A stretch of 36,112 nt of DNA from positions 1 through 36,112 of the IMG/VR virus record IMGVR_UViG_3300043395_000122. One strand, given 5' to 3'. The position numbers and the translations under genes are program-made. The notes beneath the pieces are model-generated. The model ran no database searches. It was not told where the DNA came from and saw nothing but the letters and a program-made list of their open reading frames with translations. The DNA is from a virus. Shown in pieces: positions 11,965 through 19,079 of the stretch (its first letter is position 1; each line of letters starts with the position of its first letter).

Positions 11965-13667
11965 GTGACTATCCTACTAAAGTTTTTCTGTTTTGTAAAG
12001 CGCAAAATGGTGCTGAACTTATCATTAAGAACATCGCCCTTATGTGAGATAACGAACACGTTGGTTTCTTCGAGATTGTGGATAAGCTTAAGAAACTCAT
12101 CGCATCCGTTGGCATCAAGCGAAGCATCGAACACTTCATCTAGAATCAGAAGATTCGTGCTGGCGCTATTCTTCATGCGCGCGATAGAACGCCAAGTGAA
12201 CAAGAGAGCCAAGTCGATACGCATCTTCTCGCCTTCACTGAATGAATCGTAAGTAAAGTCATCACGATGACGCGACAAGATACGCTCTTCGAACGATTCG
12301 TTTAGCTCAAACTTTACGAAGAAGTCCATAGCGGCGAGGTATTTATTCACCAGTTTGTTGATGACTGGAATATACTGCTTGATGATACGAGACTTGATAC
12401 CACTATCACGAAGGATAACAGTAGCCAGTTCATACATCTCTTTCTCACGCAAGATACGTTCTTTTATCGAAAGAAAACGCCCAAGGTCACTACGGAGTGC
12501 GGTGATATTGTCTTCCGTATAGGTTGATTCCGTTTTGTTAAGATCGTCGATTTCTTTGTTGTAAACAGAGATCTCTTTTTGATACACCTTGATGTTGTTG
12601 AGTTTAGAGCTAAGGTCAGTTTGTTTCTTAGAAATGTTTCGCTGTAGCTCCGATATCTCCGCAAGCGAATGCTCTGCCGTTGCGAGCTCGACAGACAGCG
12701 CCTCAAGGGCGGTTTCAATTTCCGTGATCGTTTTCTCTTTCTCATCTAGCTTCTCACGTTTAATGGCTTGATCAATGTTCTGAGTGCAAGTAGGACACTC
12801 ATCGTTTTCCATATAGAACTTGATAGTCTTGCGAGCGTTTGCTTTCTTAGATTCCAAACTCTTTTCGATAGTTAAGATCTTTTGAACTCTCGAGCTAACT
12901 GCATCGCGATCGCCGCATTGGTCTATAAGTTCTTCAATCTCAGATCCCAATACTGACGAATTCGCTTCCTCGCGAGCGATAGATTCCTGAGCTTCTTTGA
13001 TACGCTTCTGGAACTCATCAATCCTCTCGGTTCGCTTTTCATCAAGCGATACGCGAAGTTTCTCCTGCGTCTTAATACCTTCCTGTGTGTAAAGCAAGTC
13101 CTGCTCATTGAGCTTATGCTCCTCGCGATTAGTAGATACACGATCTTTGAGAAGAAGTGCCATCGAGGAAAAGACGCGGATATCTAACAGATCCTCGATG
13201 ACTTCACGTCGAACGCCCGTAGTCAGTTGCATGAACGGAACGAACGACGACGATCCCAAGATCACAATCTGCGTGAACGACTTCATACTGAGCTTAAGAA
13301 TATTCTTCTCAAGCATTTCTTGATAGTCGCGCGCAGCTGCGTCTTGGTCAATCAGTTTCCCATCTTCTATAATTTCAAATAGATTAGGCTTAATACCGCG
13401 CCTAATGAGATACTGATGATCGTGAGTTTTGAACTCAATCTCAACGACTACATCGCGTCCATTGACTGAGTTGATAAGTTGATCTTTCTTAACTTTGCGG
13501 AATGGCTTACCATAAAGACCAAAGCAAAGTGCGTCCAGCATCGTAGACTTACCCGCACCGTTTTCGCCAACGATGAGAGTAGACTCGTTCTTATCTAATT
13601 GAATTTCTGTGAATGCGTTGCCAGTAGAAAGGAAGTTCTTCCAGCGAACTTTAGTGAAGTGGATCAT
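11961..13667 (-). CDS. 46: Recombination nuclease ATPase subunit, T4 gp46-like (Rad50/SbcC)
   Basis: 568 residues (T4 gp46 has 560). Walker A GENGAGKST is at 34-42, a CPTC zinc hook is at 291-294 between two coiled-coil arms, and the signature FSEGEKMRIDLALLF with Walker B LLILDEVFDASLD is near the C-terminus. With gp47 it forms the Mre11/Rad50-type complex that resects DNA ends and starts recombination-dependent replication. The start overlaps the 60-aa gene by ATGA, and its end overlaps the deformylase. A consensus promoter inside gp47 (13873-13901) lies about 200 bp upstream. Confidence 0.95.
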   Translation of the reverse strand: MIHFTKVRWKNFLSTGNAFTEIQLDKNESTLIVGENGAGKSTMLDALCFGLYGKPFRKVKKDQLINSVNGRDVVVEIEFKTHDHQYLIRRGIKPNLFEIIEDGKLIDQDAAARDYQEMLEKNILKLSMKSFTQIVILGSSSFVPFMQLTTGVRREVIEDLLDIRVFSSMALLLKDRVSTNREEHKLNEQDLLYTQEGIKTQEKLRVSLDEKRTERIDEFQKRIKEAQESIAREEANSSVLGSEIEELIDQCGDRDAVSSRVQKILTIEKSLESKKANARKTIKFYMENDECPTCTQNIDQAIKREKLDEKEKTITEIETALEALSVELATAEHSLAEISELQRNISKKQTDLSSKLNNIKVYQKEISVYNKEIDDLNKTESTYTEDNITALRSDLGRFLSIKERILREKEMYELATVILRDSGIKSRIIKQYIPVINKLVNKYLAAMDFFVKFELNESFEERILSRHRDDFTYDSFSEGEKMRIDLALLFTWRSIARMKNSASTNLLILDEVFDASLDANGCDEFLKLIHNLEETNVFVISHKGDVLNDKFSTILRFTKQKNFSRIVT

Positions 13668-13846
13668 TTCTTTCCAATAATGTCACGAGGATGATCTTGG
13701 TCATCCCATCTGTATCGTCCAGAAAAATGTTGGACGAATCGCTTACCATCTGCGGACTCAAATACAGTCACGCCACCAGTCTTGTAAAGATACTTATATT
13801 CGTTGCCTTCACGATCAACGTAAACTTCATTCTCAACGAATACCAT
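13664..13846 (-). CDS. Small protein of unknown function between gp47 and gp46 (60 aa)
   Basis: The ATG at 13846 overlaps the gp47 stop as TGATG; a GTG at 13849 in the same frame is a weaker choice. The protein reads MVFVENEVYVDREGNEYKYL, then GGVTVFESADGKRFVQHFSGRY and an acidic end. It looks like a small beta barrel or sheet with alternating strands. Both ends overlap neighbours, so it is translated with gp46 and gp47 and might adjust their activity, but no family is recognised. Confidence 0.68.
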   Translation of the reverse strand: MVFVENEVYVDREGNEYKYLYKTGGVTVFESADGKRFVQHFSGRYRWDDQDHPRDIIGKK

Positions 13847-14907
13847 CACTCAACTTCCATTTGAAGAGCTTCATTATATAACGAACGCATCAACTTGTCA
13901 AGCTCTTTGTTATCTACATTAGATTCAATCGTGCCAATATACTTGGATAGAATCGTTAGCGTATCTTCAGCTTCGTTAAGAAGATCTTGCTCATCAATAG
14001 CATCCATATTGCGATGGTCTTCAACGATGGTAACTTCAATTGGACCTGCCTCATATAATTTAGTCGTGAATAGGTCGAAGTTCATCGGATTGTCTTTGTT
14101 CTGCACAATCAGCTTCACATAACATCCGCTATATTTTTGCCAATCACGTTCTAACAGTTCTTCTGTGGTGACACCCTTATCGTTGTACCACATCTTACGG
14201 AACATACGATATGGATTTTCTATAAACGCCAGTTCACGTGTTTCAGTGTCGAGGATATGAAATCCTTTAGGGTCGTCGTAATCGCTCCAAGTAAACTCAG
14301 CATGACTCCCAAGATAATTAATGTTCCCACTAGTAGAGCGGTGATGGTAATGACCAGAGCATACCAAATCAAACCGATCAAAAAGTATGCGGTCGTCGCC
14401 GTGACTGACTGGACTACCTCTATACATCTCAAAGCCCGCAAGCTCCAAGTGTCCCAAAGCAATTTGAGCATTCGTTTCACCAATGAGTTTTAGTGTAGCT
14501 TCACGATTGTCCTCACAGATCCATGGAATGAACAGAATCGGAACACCATCGAAAACTACTTCTTGAGCTGTTTCATAGATACGGAAATCGGTTCCATAGA
14601 TTTCTCTAATGGAGTTGACGGAATTCGTATTCTTGTAATAGGTGTCGTGGTTACCGATGATGAGATGGGGACGGATTTCTCGTCTGTGGAGAGGTGATAT
14701 AAAATCGTCGCGCAGACGTTTAGCTGTGTTGATGTTAAGATATTTACGACGATCAACGAGATCACCGAGATGGATAACAGTACCAATGCTATGAGCGTCG
14801 AGATACGGAAAGAAAATGTCATCTAGAAACTTCTTATTGTTGTCAAGAAACGCTATCTGGTCGTTACGAACACCCCAGTGCGTATCAGTAATCAAAGCGA
14901 TTTTCAT
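13846..14907 (-). CDS. 47: Recombination nuclease subunit, T4 gp47-like (Mre11/SbcD)
   Basis: 353 residues (T4 gp47 has 339). The metallophosphoesterase motifs are in order: DTHWG at 8-12, GDLVDRR at 48-54, GNHDTY at 85-90, GHLE, and GHYH. Two manganese ions are expected in this site. With gp46 it resects double-strand ends. The start overlaps the gp55 stop by ATGA. The C-terminal helix region (about 290-353) is the likely gp46-binding part, and its coding sequence also holds a perfect sigma70 promoter. Confidence 0.95.
   Translation of the reverse strand: MKIALITDTHWGVRNDQIAFLDNNKKFLDDIFFPYLDAHSIGTVIHLGDLVDRRKYLNINTAKRLRDDFISPLHRREIRPHLIIGNHDTYYKNTNSVNSIREIYGTDFRIYETAQEVVFDGVPILFIPWICEDNREATLKLIGETNAQIALGHLELAGFEMYRGSPVSHGDDRILFDRFDLVCSGHYHHRSTSGNINYLGSHAEFTWSDYDDPKGFHILDTETRELAFIENPYRMFRKMWYNDKGVTTEELLERDWQKYSGCYVKLIVQNKDNPMNFDLFTTKLYEAGPIEVTIVEDHRNMDAIDEQDLLNEAEDTLTILSKYIGTIESNVDNKELDKLMRSLYNEALQMEVE
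13873..13901 (-). promoter_or_regulatory. Consensus sigma70 promoter inside the 3' end of gp47
   Basis: TTGACA (13901-13896), 17-bp spacer and TATAAT (13878-13873), a perfect match embedded in the codons for LDKLMRSLYNE. It would serve the 60-aa gene, gp46, deformylase and the modification genes. Confidence 0.7.
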
Positions 14908-15470
14908 TCTGCTTCTTTCACCACTGCTTTCTTACTTCCACGTTTGATACCCTTACTGGTCTCAAAGTCAGCCATGAACTTTTCCATCTGCTCCTTAGAC
15001 CACTCACCATACTTGATGTCAGTATCATAGTTATTGCTGCGATCCCCATCTTGAGAGTCAGAAGTTTCGCCCATGATGTTGGCATATTCGATAGCAGCAT
15101 ACTTCGTATAGAGATGTTTCTTTTCCTTTTGAATACGTCGAATGAAAGCGAAGTAGATGATCTGCGTGAAGTATGCAAACGGATTCTGTGACTTGGCTGG
15201 ATCAAAGTTATTGATATACAGCAAACAGTTCTCGATACCATCTGAGATCATTTCTTCTCGGAACGTATAGTTTGCGAAGTTCGGACGATATGCCAAGTGT
15301 GTAGCAATCTTCATGATACATTCACCAACATAGTTTGGGATACGAGGCTTTTGCTTACCAGCTTCCACAGCTTCGTTGACGAGTTTCTTATACTCGACCA
15401 TCGCAGCATAGAGTTCTTTGTTGTTGACGTAATGCTTCTTAGATTTTGGTTTGATTACTTTGTTCATCAT
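14904..15470 (-). CDS. 55: Late-transcription sigma factor, T4 gp55-like
   Basis: 188 residues (T4 gp55 has 185). The segment HYVNNKELYAAMVEYK matches T4's YNYVNNKELLQAI, and EMISDGIENCLLYINNFD with NPFAYFTQIIYFAFIRRIQ matches the sigma region 2 part of gp55. It directs RNA polymerase to TATAAATA late promoters, several of which stand before the structural genes in this window. The start is the first of two ATGs and overlaps the stop of the upstream gene (TAATG). No strong Shine-Dalgarno is close, so coupling is likely. A promoter inside the preceding gene (15609-15637) would drive it. Confidence 0.95.
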   Translation of the reverse strand: MMNKVIKPKSKKHYVNNKELYAAMVEYKKLVNEAVEAGKQKPRIPNYVGECIMKIATHLAYRPNFANYTFREEMISDGIENCLLYINNFDPAKSQNPFAYFTQIIYFAFIRRIQKEKKHLYTKYAAIEYANIMGETSDSQDGDRSNNYDTDIKYGEWSKEQMEKFMADFETSKGIKRGSKKAVVKEAE

Positions 15471-15856
15471 TAGTGGATAGATCCTGAGTTATTCGCAGAT
15501 AGATTGAACATTGACATCAGATCTCTTGCCATTTTCTTTTGGCGTTCTCTTGCCTTAGTTCTATGCTCTTTGGATTGTTCGTTGATTGTGTTGAGATACT
15601 TATTAGCTACTATATCATCCACGATCATATATGTCAAGATATTTATCTTGTTGATACGAACTTTTTCATCCATCAGACTTTCGAATGGGATCCAACGCAT
15701 GATAGAAGTGGTAACTGTCATGGCTTCGATAGAAGGAAGAAGCTCAACACGATATGGTTGAGTAACCCAAAGACATTCTTCTTCGTCGCCAATGAGCTGA
15801 ACGAGTAAGTCTTCGCCGTTATTCATCTTCAGAAAATAGACTTCGCCCTGATCCAT
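15470..15856 (-). CDS. Small Sm-like-fold phage protein (128 aa)
   Basis: The start at 15856 (MDQGEVYFLKMNNGEDLLVQ) has GGAG 5 nt upstream and overlaps the end of uvsW by 38 nt in another frame; a longer frame from 15928 has no such site. The pattern of FLKMNNGEDLLVQLIGDEEECLW followed by VTQPYRVELLP is that of an Sm-like barrel often seen in T4-like phages (lysine-x-x-x-GE-D-L-x-x, then proline-bearing strand). A helical basic tail (SKEHRTKARERQKKMARDLM) follows. An RNA-binding or host-interaction role is possible but not shown. Its 3' end overlaps the gp55 start. Confidence 0.7.
   Translation of the reverse strand: MDQGEVYFLKMNNGEDLLVQLIGDEEECLWVTQPYRVELLPSIEAMTVTTSIMRWIPFESLMDEKVRINKINILTYMIVDDIVANKYLNTINEQSKEHRTKARERQKKMARDLMSMFNLSANNSGSIH
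15609..15637 (-). promoter_or_regulatory. Sigma70-type promoter inside the Sm-like gene, before gp55
   Basis: TTGACA (15637-15632), 17-bp spacer and TATAGT (15614-15609), one mismatch in the -10. It lies about 140 bp before the gp55 start and could give gp55 its own transcript. Confidence 0.6.
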
Positions 15857-17324
15857 TATCACTCCTAAGTTTAATGTTATGCAATTCGTAGGGGAATCCT
15901 TCGGAACTATACATCTTAACACGTTCAATGAGATGATTCAACGTATAGTTCTTTTTCTTGTTCTGCGTAAGATCATCTGCAATGTCGAACAGAGTCATCT
16001 GATCTTTCGTTTCAGAAATACGAAGTCCACGTCCAATAGACTGAAGTGTGCGGATACGGCTTTTGGTAGGACTCGCAAATATGACATTATGTAGATTCTT
16101 GATATTTATGCCTGTGCTGAACGTTCCGTAAGAAGCGACGATGATCGCATCGTTTTCTTTCTCGACAATACCACGAATCGACTCACGCTCTGCTCCGTCA
16201 ACTCCACCATGCACAAAGAATATCTTACGCTCGCCAGCTTTATCACGGATCATATCATAAAGCACTTCGCCGTGTTTCTCGACGTATGCGTATAGGATTA
16301 GTGTGTTACCTTTAAGTGAAACAGCAAGATTGCGAATAAAGAGATTACGAGGAGGAAACGAAATAATATGTTCAACTTCGTCTTGGTATGACCCCGAAGC
16401 GAGTTTCTTACGTTCTTCCAATGGATGGCTGAGAACAAGACACTTGACTTTGATAGATGCAAGTTTTCCACTGTCAATTAGCTCCTTTGTGTCGATGATC
16501 TTATGTGTTGGACCAAACAAACCCGTAAGCACTAACTCATTTACTTGACTACCATCAAGCGTTCCAGTCATACCGAAACGATACTTGACTTCTGTTGCGT
16601 TCGTCATAATCTTAGTAAGTGACTGCGCTTTGAACAGATGCGCTTCGTCACCGATTATGGTATCAAAGTGTTCGAAATACGACTTAGGAAGTTCGTGAAT
16701 CGACTGCCATGTTGAGATGACAATTGGCTTATCCGCAAGTTTATCTTGTCCCCCGAAGACAGTATGAACGAACTCATCCACACTGAGACCATAGTCGGCA
16801 AAATCAGAACGTAACTGATGAACCAGAGAAATAGTCGGCACAAGAATAAGAGTACGACTCTTAAAGTTATCATGATAAAACCTCGTGATCAGATACGCGA
16901 TCAGCGACTTACCGGAAGCTGTAGGACTGATGAGAATCCCACGGTTGTGACGAACAGCAAGAGCAAAAGCGCGGAGCTGATGGTCATGAGGGCTGAAAGG
17001 TAGACCAAGTGTATCAGCAAACTCTTTAGCTTCTGCAAGCGAAAACTCCTCAGTCATAGATAGTTCTGGATCAATGTCGATAGTATATCCACGCTCTTCG
17101 CAGAAGTTATGTACTTCTTGAACAAGACCAGCATAGATCGTCATGTTGCGCGAGTTCAGCAAACGGATCTTACCATCCCACACACGCGACTTATACTTGG
17201 GTGAGAACTTAGCGCCAGGAACTTCGAATGTCAAATGATCGGACAGCTCACGCGCAATACCCATGTCTCCTTCGACACGCATCCACGCTTGATTAACTTT
17301 AGTGAGCTTTAGATCAGAATCCAT
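15819..17324 (-). CDS. uvsW: ATP-dependent DNA/RNA helicase, T4 UvsW-like
   Basis: 501 residues from the ATG at 17324 (T4 UvsW has 503). A GTG 15 codons earlier extends the frame but the T4 N-terminus fits the ATG. The N-terminal region has RELSDHLTFEVPGAKFSPKY and VWDGKIRLL, the UvsW-type domain; Walker A SPTASGKS is at 134-141 and the Walker B GDEAH around 225-229. UvsW is a superfamily 2 helicase that unwinds R-loops and branched DNA and shuts off origin-dependent replication. It follows uvsY with an 11-nt overlap, as in T4. The last 38 nt also encode the start of the next gene in another frame. Confidence 0.95.
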   Translation of the reverse strand: MDSDLKLTKVNQAWMRVEGDMGIARELSDHLTFEVPGAKFSPKYKSRVWDGKIRLLNSRNMTIYAGLVQEVHNFCEERGYTIDIDPELSMTEEFSLAEAKEFADTLGLPFSPHDHQLRAFALAVRHNRGILISPTASGKSLIAYLITRFYHDNFKSRTLILVPTISLVHQLRSDFADYGLSVDEFVHTVFGGQDKLADKPIVISTWQSIHELPKSYFEHFDTIIGDEAHLFKAQSLTKIMTNATEVKYRFGMTGTLDGSQVNELVLTGLFGPTHKIIDTKELIDSGKLASIKVKCLVLSHPLEERKKLASGSYQDEVEHIISFPPRNLFIRNLAVSLKGNTLILYAYVEKHGEVLYDMIRDKAGERKIFFVHGGVDGAERESIRGIVEKENDAIIVASYGTFSTGINIKNLHNVIFASPTKSRIRTLQSIGRGLRISETKDQMTLFDIADDLTQNKKKNYTLNHLIERVKMYSSEGFPYELHNIKLRSDNGSGRSLFSEDE

Positions 17325-17751
17325 TCGTAAACTTTCTCCACTCGATGGCGGACTTAATGTCGTATCCACGTTTATGGATACACTTCATGATTTCTACAAT
17401 CACTTCTACCTTTTCTTCGAGCAAAGCGATACGTTCGTCGATACGGACTAGATCGCCATCAGCATCAATATATCCCTGCACTTCGTTCTTGAGAACTTTG
17501 TTAAGGAACGGAGCACGCCCGATACGTTCTAGATCTTCTGGATTGTTGAGGTTACCAAGATAGTAGTCGCGCAATGTGCTATAATGCGCTTTCTTCTTAA
17601 TCATAGCCGAACGCAACTGACTGCGCGTTTCGCTCAGCAGACGATTATACTTGGCGTGGAGGGAAGAGATGTTAAGGGATTCTGCGTCCAAGTTGAGATC
17701 ATCATACTTGGCGTCTTTATCCCACATTTCATAGATTTCATCGAGTTTCAT
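17314..17751 (-). CDS. uvsY: Recombination mediator, T4 UvsY-like
   Basis: 145 residues (T4 UvsY has 137). The middle carries KKKAHYSTLRDYYLGN, corresponding to T4's KKVALKARLDYYSG, and the C-terminus reads MKCIHKRGYDIKSAIEWRKF, corresponding to T4's KSRGFAIKHIQDMRAFE. It loads UvsX recombinase onto gp32-coated DNA. Adjacency to uvsW is conserved with T4. A strong promoter ends 7 nt before the ATG and no Shine-Dalgarno is visible, so the transcript may be leaderless. It appears to be the first gene of the operon running to 9615. Confidence 0.9.
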   Translation of the reverse strand: MKLDEIYEMWDKDAKYDDLNLDAESLNISSLHAKYNRLLSETRSQLRSAMIKKKAHYSTLRDYYLGNLNNPEDLERIGRAPFLNKVLKNEVQGYIDADGDLVRIDERIALLEEKVEVIVEIMKCIHKRGYDIKSAIEWRKFTNGF

Positions 17752-17757
17752 GTTGAT

Positions 17758-17786
17758 ATAGTACCATAGTATGAACTGACTGTCAA
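17758..17786 (-). promoter_or_regulatory. Sigma70-type promoter before uvsY
   Basis: TTGACA (17786-17781), 17-bp spacer and TACTAT (17763-17758). The expected +1, seven bases on, is the A of the uvsY start codon. It heads the uvsY-to-CmoA operon. Confidence 0.8.
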
Positions 17787-17801
17787 GATCAATTTTAAGT
17801 C

Positions 17802-17830
17802 TTGACGAATAGGCGTTTATGCGATATAAT
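17802..17830 (+). promoter_or_regulatory. Plus-strand sigma70 promoter facing the late genes
   Basis: TTGACG (17802-17807), 17-bp spacer and TATAAT (17825-17830) on the plus strand. It is divergent from the uvsY promoter 15 bp away and points into the 3' end of the tail-tube-like gene, giving antisense RNA. No plus-strand gene is seen downstream. Confidence 0.65.
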
Positions 17831-17852
17831 ATGAGTGTTACGAAGCGGTAAT

Positions 17853-18401
17853 CTACTCTTCGAGTTGATACTTACGATAACGGAACGTAACAGTGGCTTC
17901 CATATACTCAATGGTCGTGTTGGTAGAAACGAACGATAGTTCTGTAAGCCCGATAGGGAAACAGTCATAAAAGAAGATATTCTTGTTGACGTTCTTGGCA
18001 GAAGTAAGAACAGAAAGCACAGCGTCTGAAAGATACGTTGTGTAGTAACCAACAGATCTTTGTCCAGCCATCTGATAGTTATTGATGTCCTGCGATAACG
18101 CACGAGTCTGACCAAGATTGTCAGGATGTCCAAGCGCCTCAATCCATTTCTGAATCTCAAAGTAATTCTTTAGATCTTCATCCACTTTGAACGTGATGAC
18201 TAATGGCTCGTATGTGATACGATCGCCAGGACGCGGAACAGCAGCAAACGGAGTAGGTGACTCAATCGCACCAATGCTAACTGCAGGAATAGCAGCAGAC
18301 TGACAGAAATAGTTTACCCCAGGAATTCTCTTGATCGAGAAACGAAATCCGTTCTGACCAAGGAAGTTGATATTCGAAGGTTGATTATCTAAAGCTGACA
18401 T
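17853..18401 (-). CDS. Tail-tube-fold protein, gp54/gp19-like
   Basis: 182 residues. NFLGQNGFRFSIKRIPGV and CQSAAIPAVSIG form the usual N-terminal half of tube-type proteins. RITYEPLVITFKVDEDLKNY with IQKWIEALG matches the T4 gp54 pattern of RELDPLVISFRMDSE and MQDWVNSV. The C-terminus (FYDCFPIGLTELSFVST, then MEATVTFRYRKY) matches gp54's GCIPISVSAPELSY and TFDVTFAYR. T4 gp54 (320 residues) starts the tail tube on the baseplate; this protein is much shorter, so a different tube or tube-end component is possible. It lies downstream of the capsid genes, overlapping the preceding stop, and is exposed to the antisense promoter at 17802. Confidence 0.75.
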   Translation of the reverse strand: MSALDNQPSNINFLGQNGFRFSIKRIPGVNYFCQSAAIPAVSIGAIESPTPFAAVPRPGDRITYEPLVITFKVDEDLKNYFEIQKWIEALGHPDNLGQTRALSQDINNYQMAGQRSVGYYTTYLSDAVLSVLTSAKNVNKNIFFYDCFPIGLTELSFVSTNTTIEYMEATVTFRYRKYQLEE

Positions 18402-18985
18402 TAGGCGTTCTTTCTTTTATGGAGCGACGCGACAAGTTTCATCTTGTATATTTCGCGTCCAGCCCTATCGTTCTTAAGATGTCCAGCCGCAGCTTCTTTT
18501 TCGCTCACGTGCGTATCTTCTGGATCATGTGGATCTATGTTGATTAACTTACCACGATACCATCCATGAATCGTGATGCCACGTTCTTTAGCTAAGTTCT
18601 GCCAGATCTTTTGTCCACCCTCAGAGTGCGACTTACCTATAAGCGCAACAGAATGTCCAGATTCTAAGATCTTACGATAAACGATATGCGCTTTAGGACC
18701 TTGTCCAGTAGAATCAGCTGTATCAATCGTATATACTTTAGTTCTTGGATTTCTTTCGCCAGTCACTGTGAAATGCACAAGACCACTTGCTTTATCTCTG
18801 GCATAATACAGATCGTATCTATCAATCTCGTTATAGTATAGATCTGTCTTTGAGTCAATACGTCCTACACGTTTGCCAGCTTCTTCTTCAGAAATCTTGT
18901 GTCCAGTCTCGTAAGAAAACTTCTGCTTTCTTCGGATGCCAGTAAGCAGAGGAGCTTCTGTGATGAACTGTGCGAATGACTTCAT
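18401..18985 (-). CDS. Probable internal head protein with capsid-targeting N-terminus
   Basis: 194 residues from the ATG at 18985. An in-frame ATG at 18991 lies inside a TATAAATA late promoter whose predicted +1 is 18985, so the transcript probably starts on the A of the chosen ATG. The N-terminus MKSFAQFITEA aligns with T4 internal protein III (MKTYQEFIAEA), and I-T-E before Ala10-11 fits the gp21 cleavage rule (Leu/Ile-x-Glu). Residues after about 60 hold a conserved-looking core: YRKILESGHSVALIGKSHS, then GGQKIWQNLAKERGITIHGW. The core could be an acetyltransferase-like or other enzyme fold, but I do not recognise it. It probably enters the prohead and may be injected. Confidence 0.7.
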   Translation of the reverse strand: MKSFAQFITEAPLLTGIRRKQKFSYETGHKISEEEAGKRVGRIDSKTDLYYNEIDRYDLYYARDKASGLVHFTVTGERNPRTKVYTIDTADSTGQGPKAHIVYRKILESGHSVALIGKSHSEGGQKIWQNLAKERGITIHGWYRGKLINIDPHDPEDTHVSEKEAAAGHLKNDRAGREIYKMKLVASLHKRKNA

Positions 18986-18990
18986 ACGCA

Positions 18991-18998
18991 TATTTATA
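18991..18998 (-). promoter_or_regulatory. T4-type late promoter, leaderless
   Basis: TATAAATA on the minus strand, directly after a terminator U-tract. In T4 late promoters this octamer spans -13 to -6, which puts +1 at 18985, the start codon of the internal head protein. Confidence 0.8.
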
Positions 18999-19000
18999 AT

Positions 19001-19026
19001 AAAAAAGGGGGAGCTTTCGCTCCCCC
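19001..19026 (-). terminator. Intrinsic terminator after gp23
   Basis: On the minus strand GGGGGAGC pairs with GCTCCCCC around the GAAA tetraloop, followed by TTTTTTATTATAAATA. It ends the major capsid transcript and abuts the next late promoter. Confidence 0.9.
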
Positions 19027-19079
19027 AGTTTGCGGTTTGAACCCGTCTTGCTTATCCCCTCCCACACGGAGGGTTTTCA

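Noticed and set aside
12338-12346. AATAAATA inside gp46 and GATAAATA inside the Sm-like gene as late promoters
   Set aside because: They lie in coding sequence, are imperfect and have no late gene directly downstream.
17225-17240. TTGACA inside uvsW as another embedded promoter
   Set aside because: The sequence at the -10 position (TAAGTT) matches consensus at only three of six bases.
17324-17369. GTG start giving UvsW 15 extra residues
   Set aside because: It lies within uvsY, has no Shine-Dalgarno, and the T4 UvsW N-terminus matches the ATG at 17324.
19030-19075. tRNA-like fragment with GGGTTCAAACC after gp23
   Set aside because: Only three base pairs close the T-loop-like sequence, and no acceptor, D or anticodon arm can be drawn.
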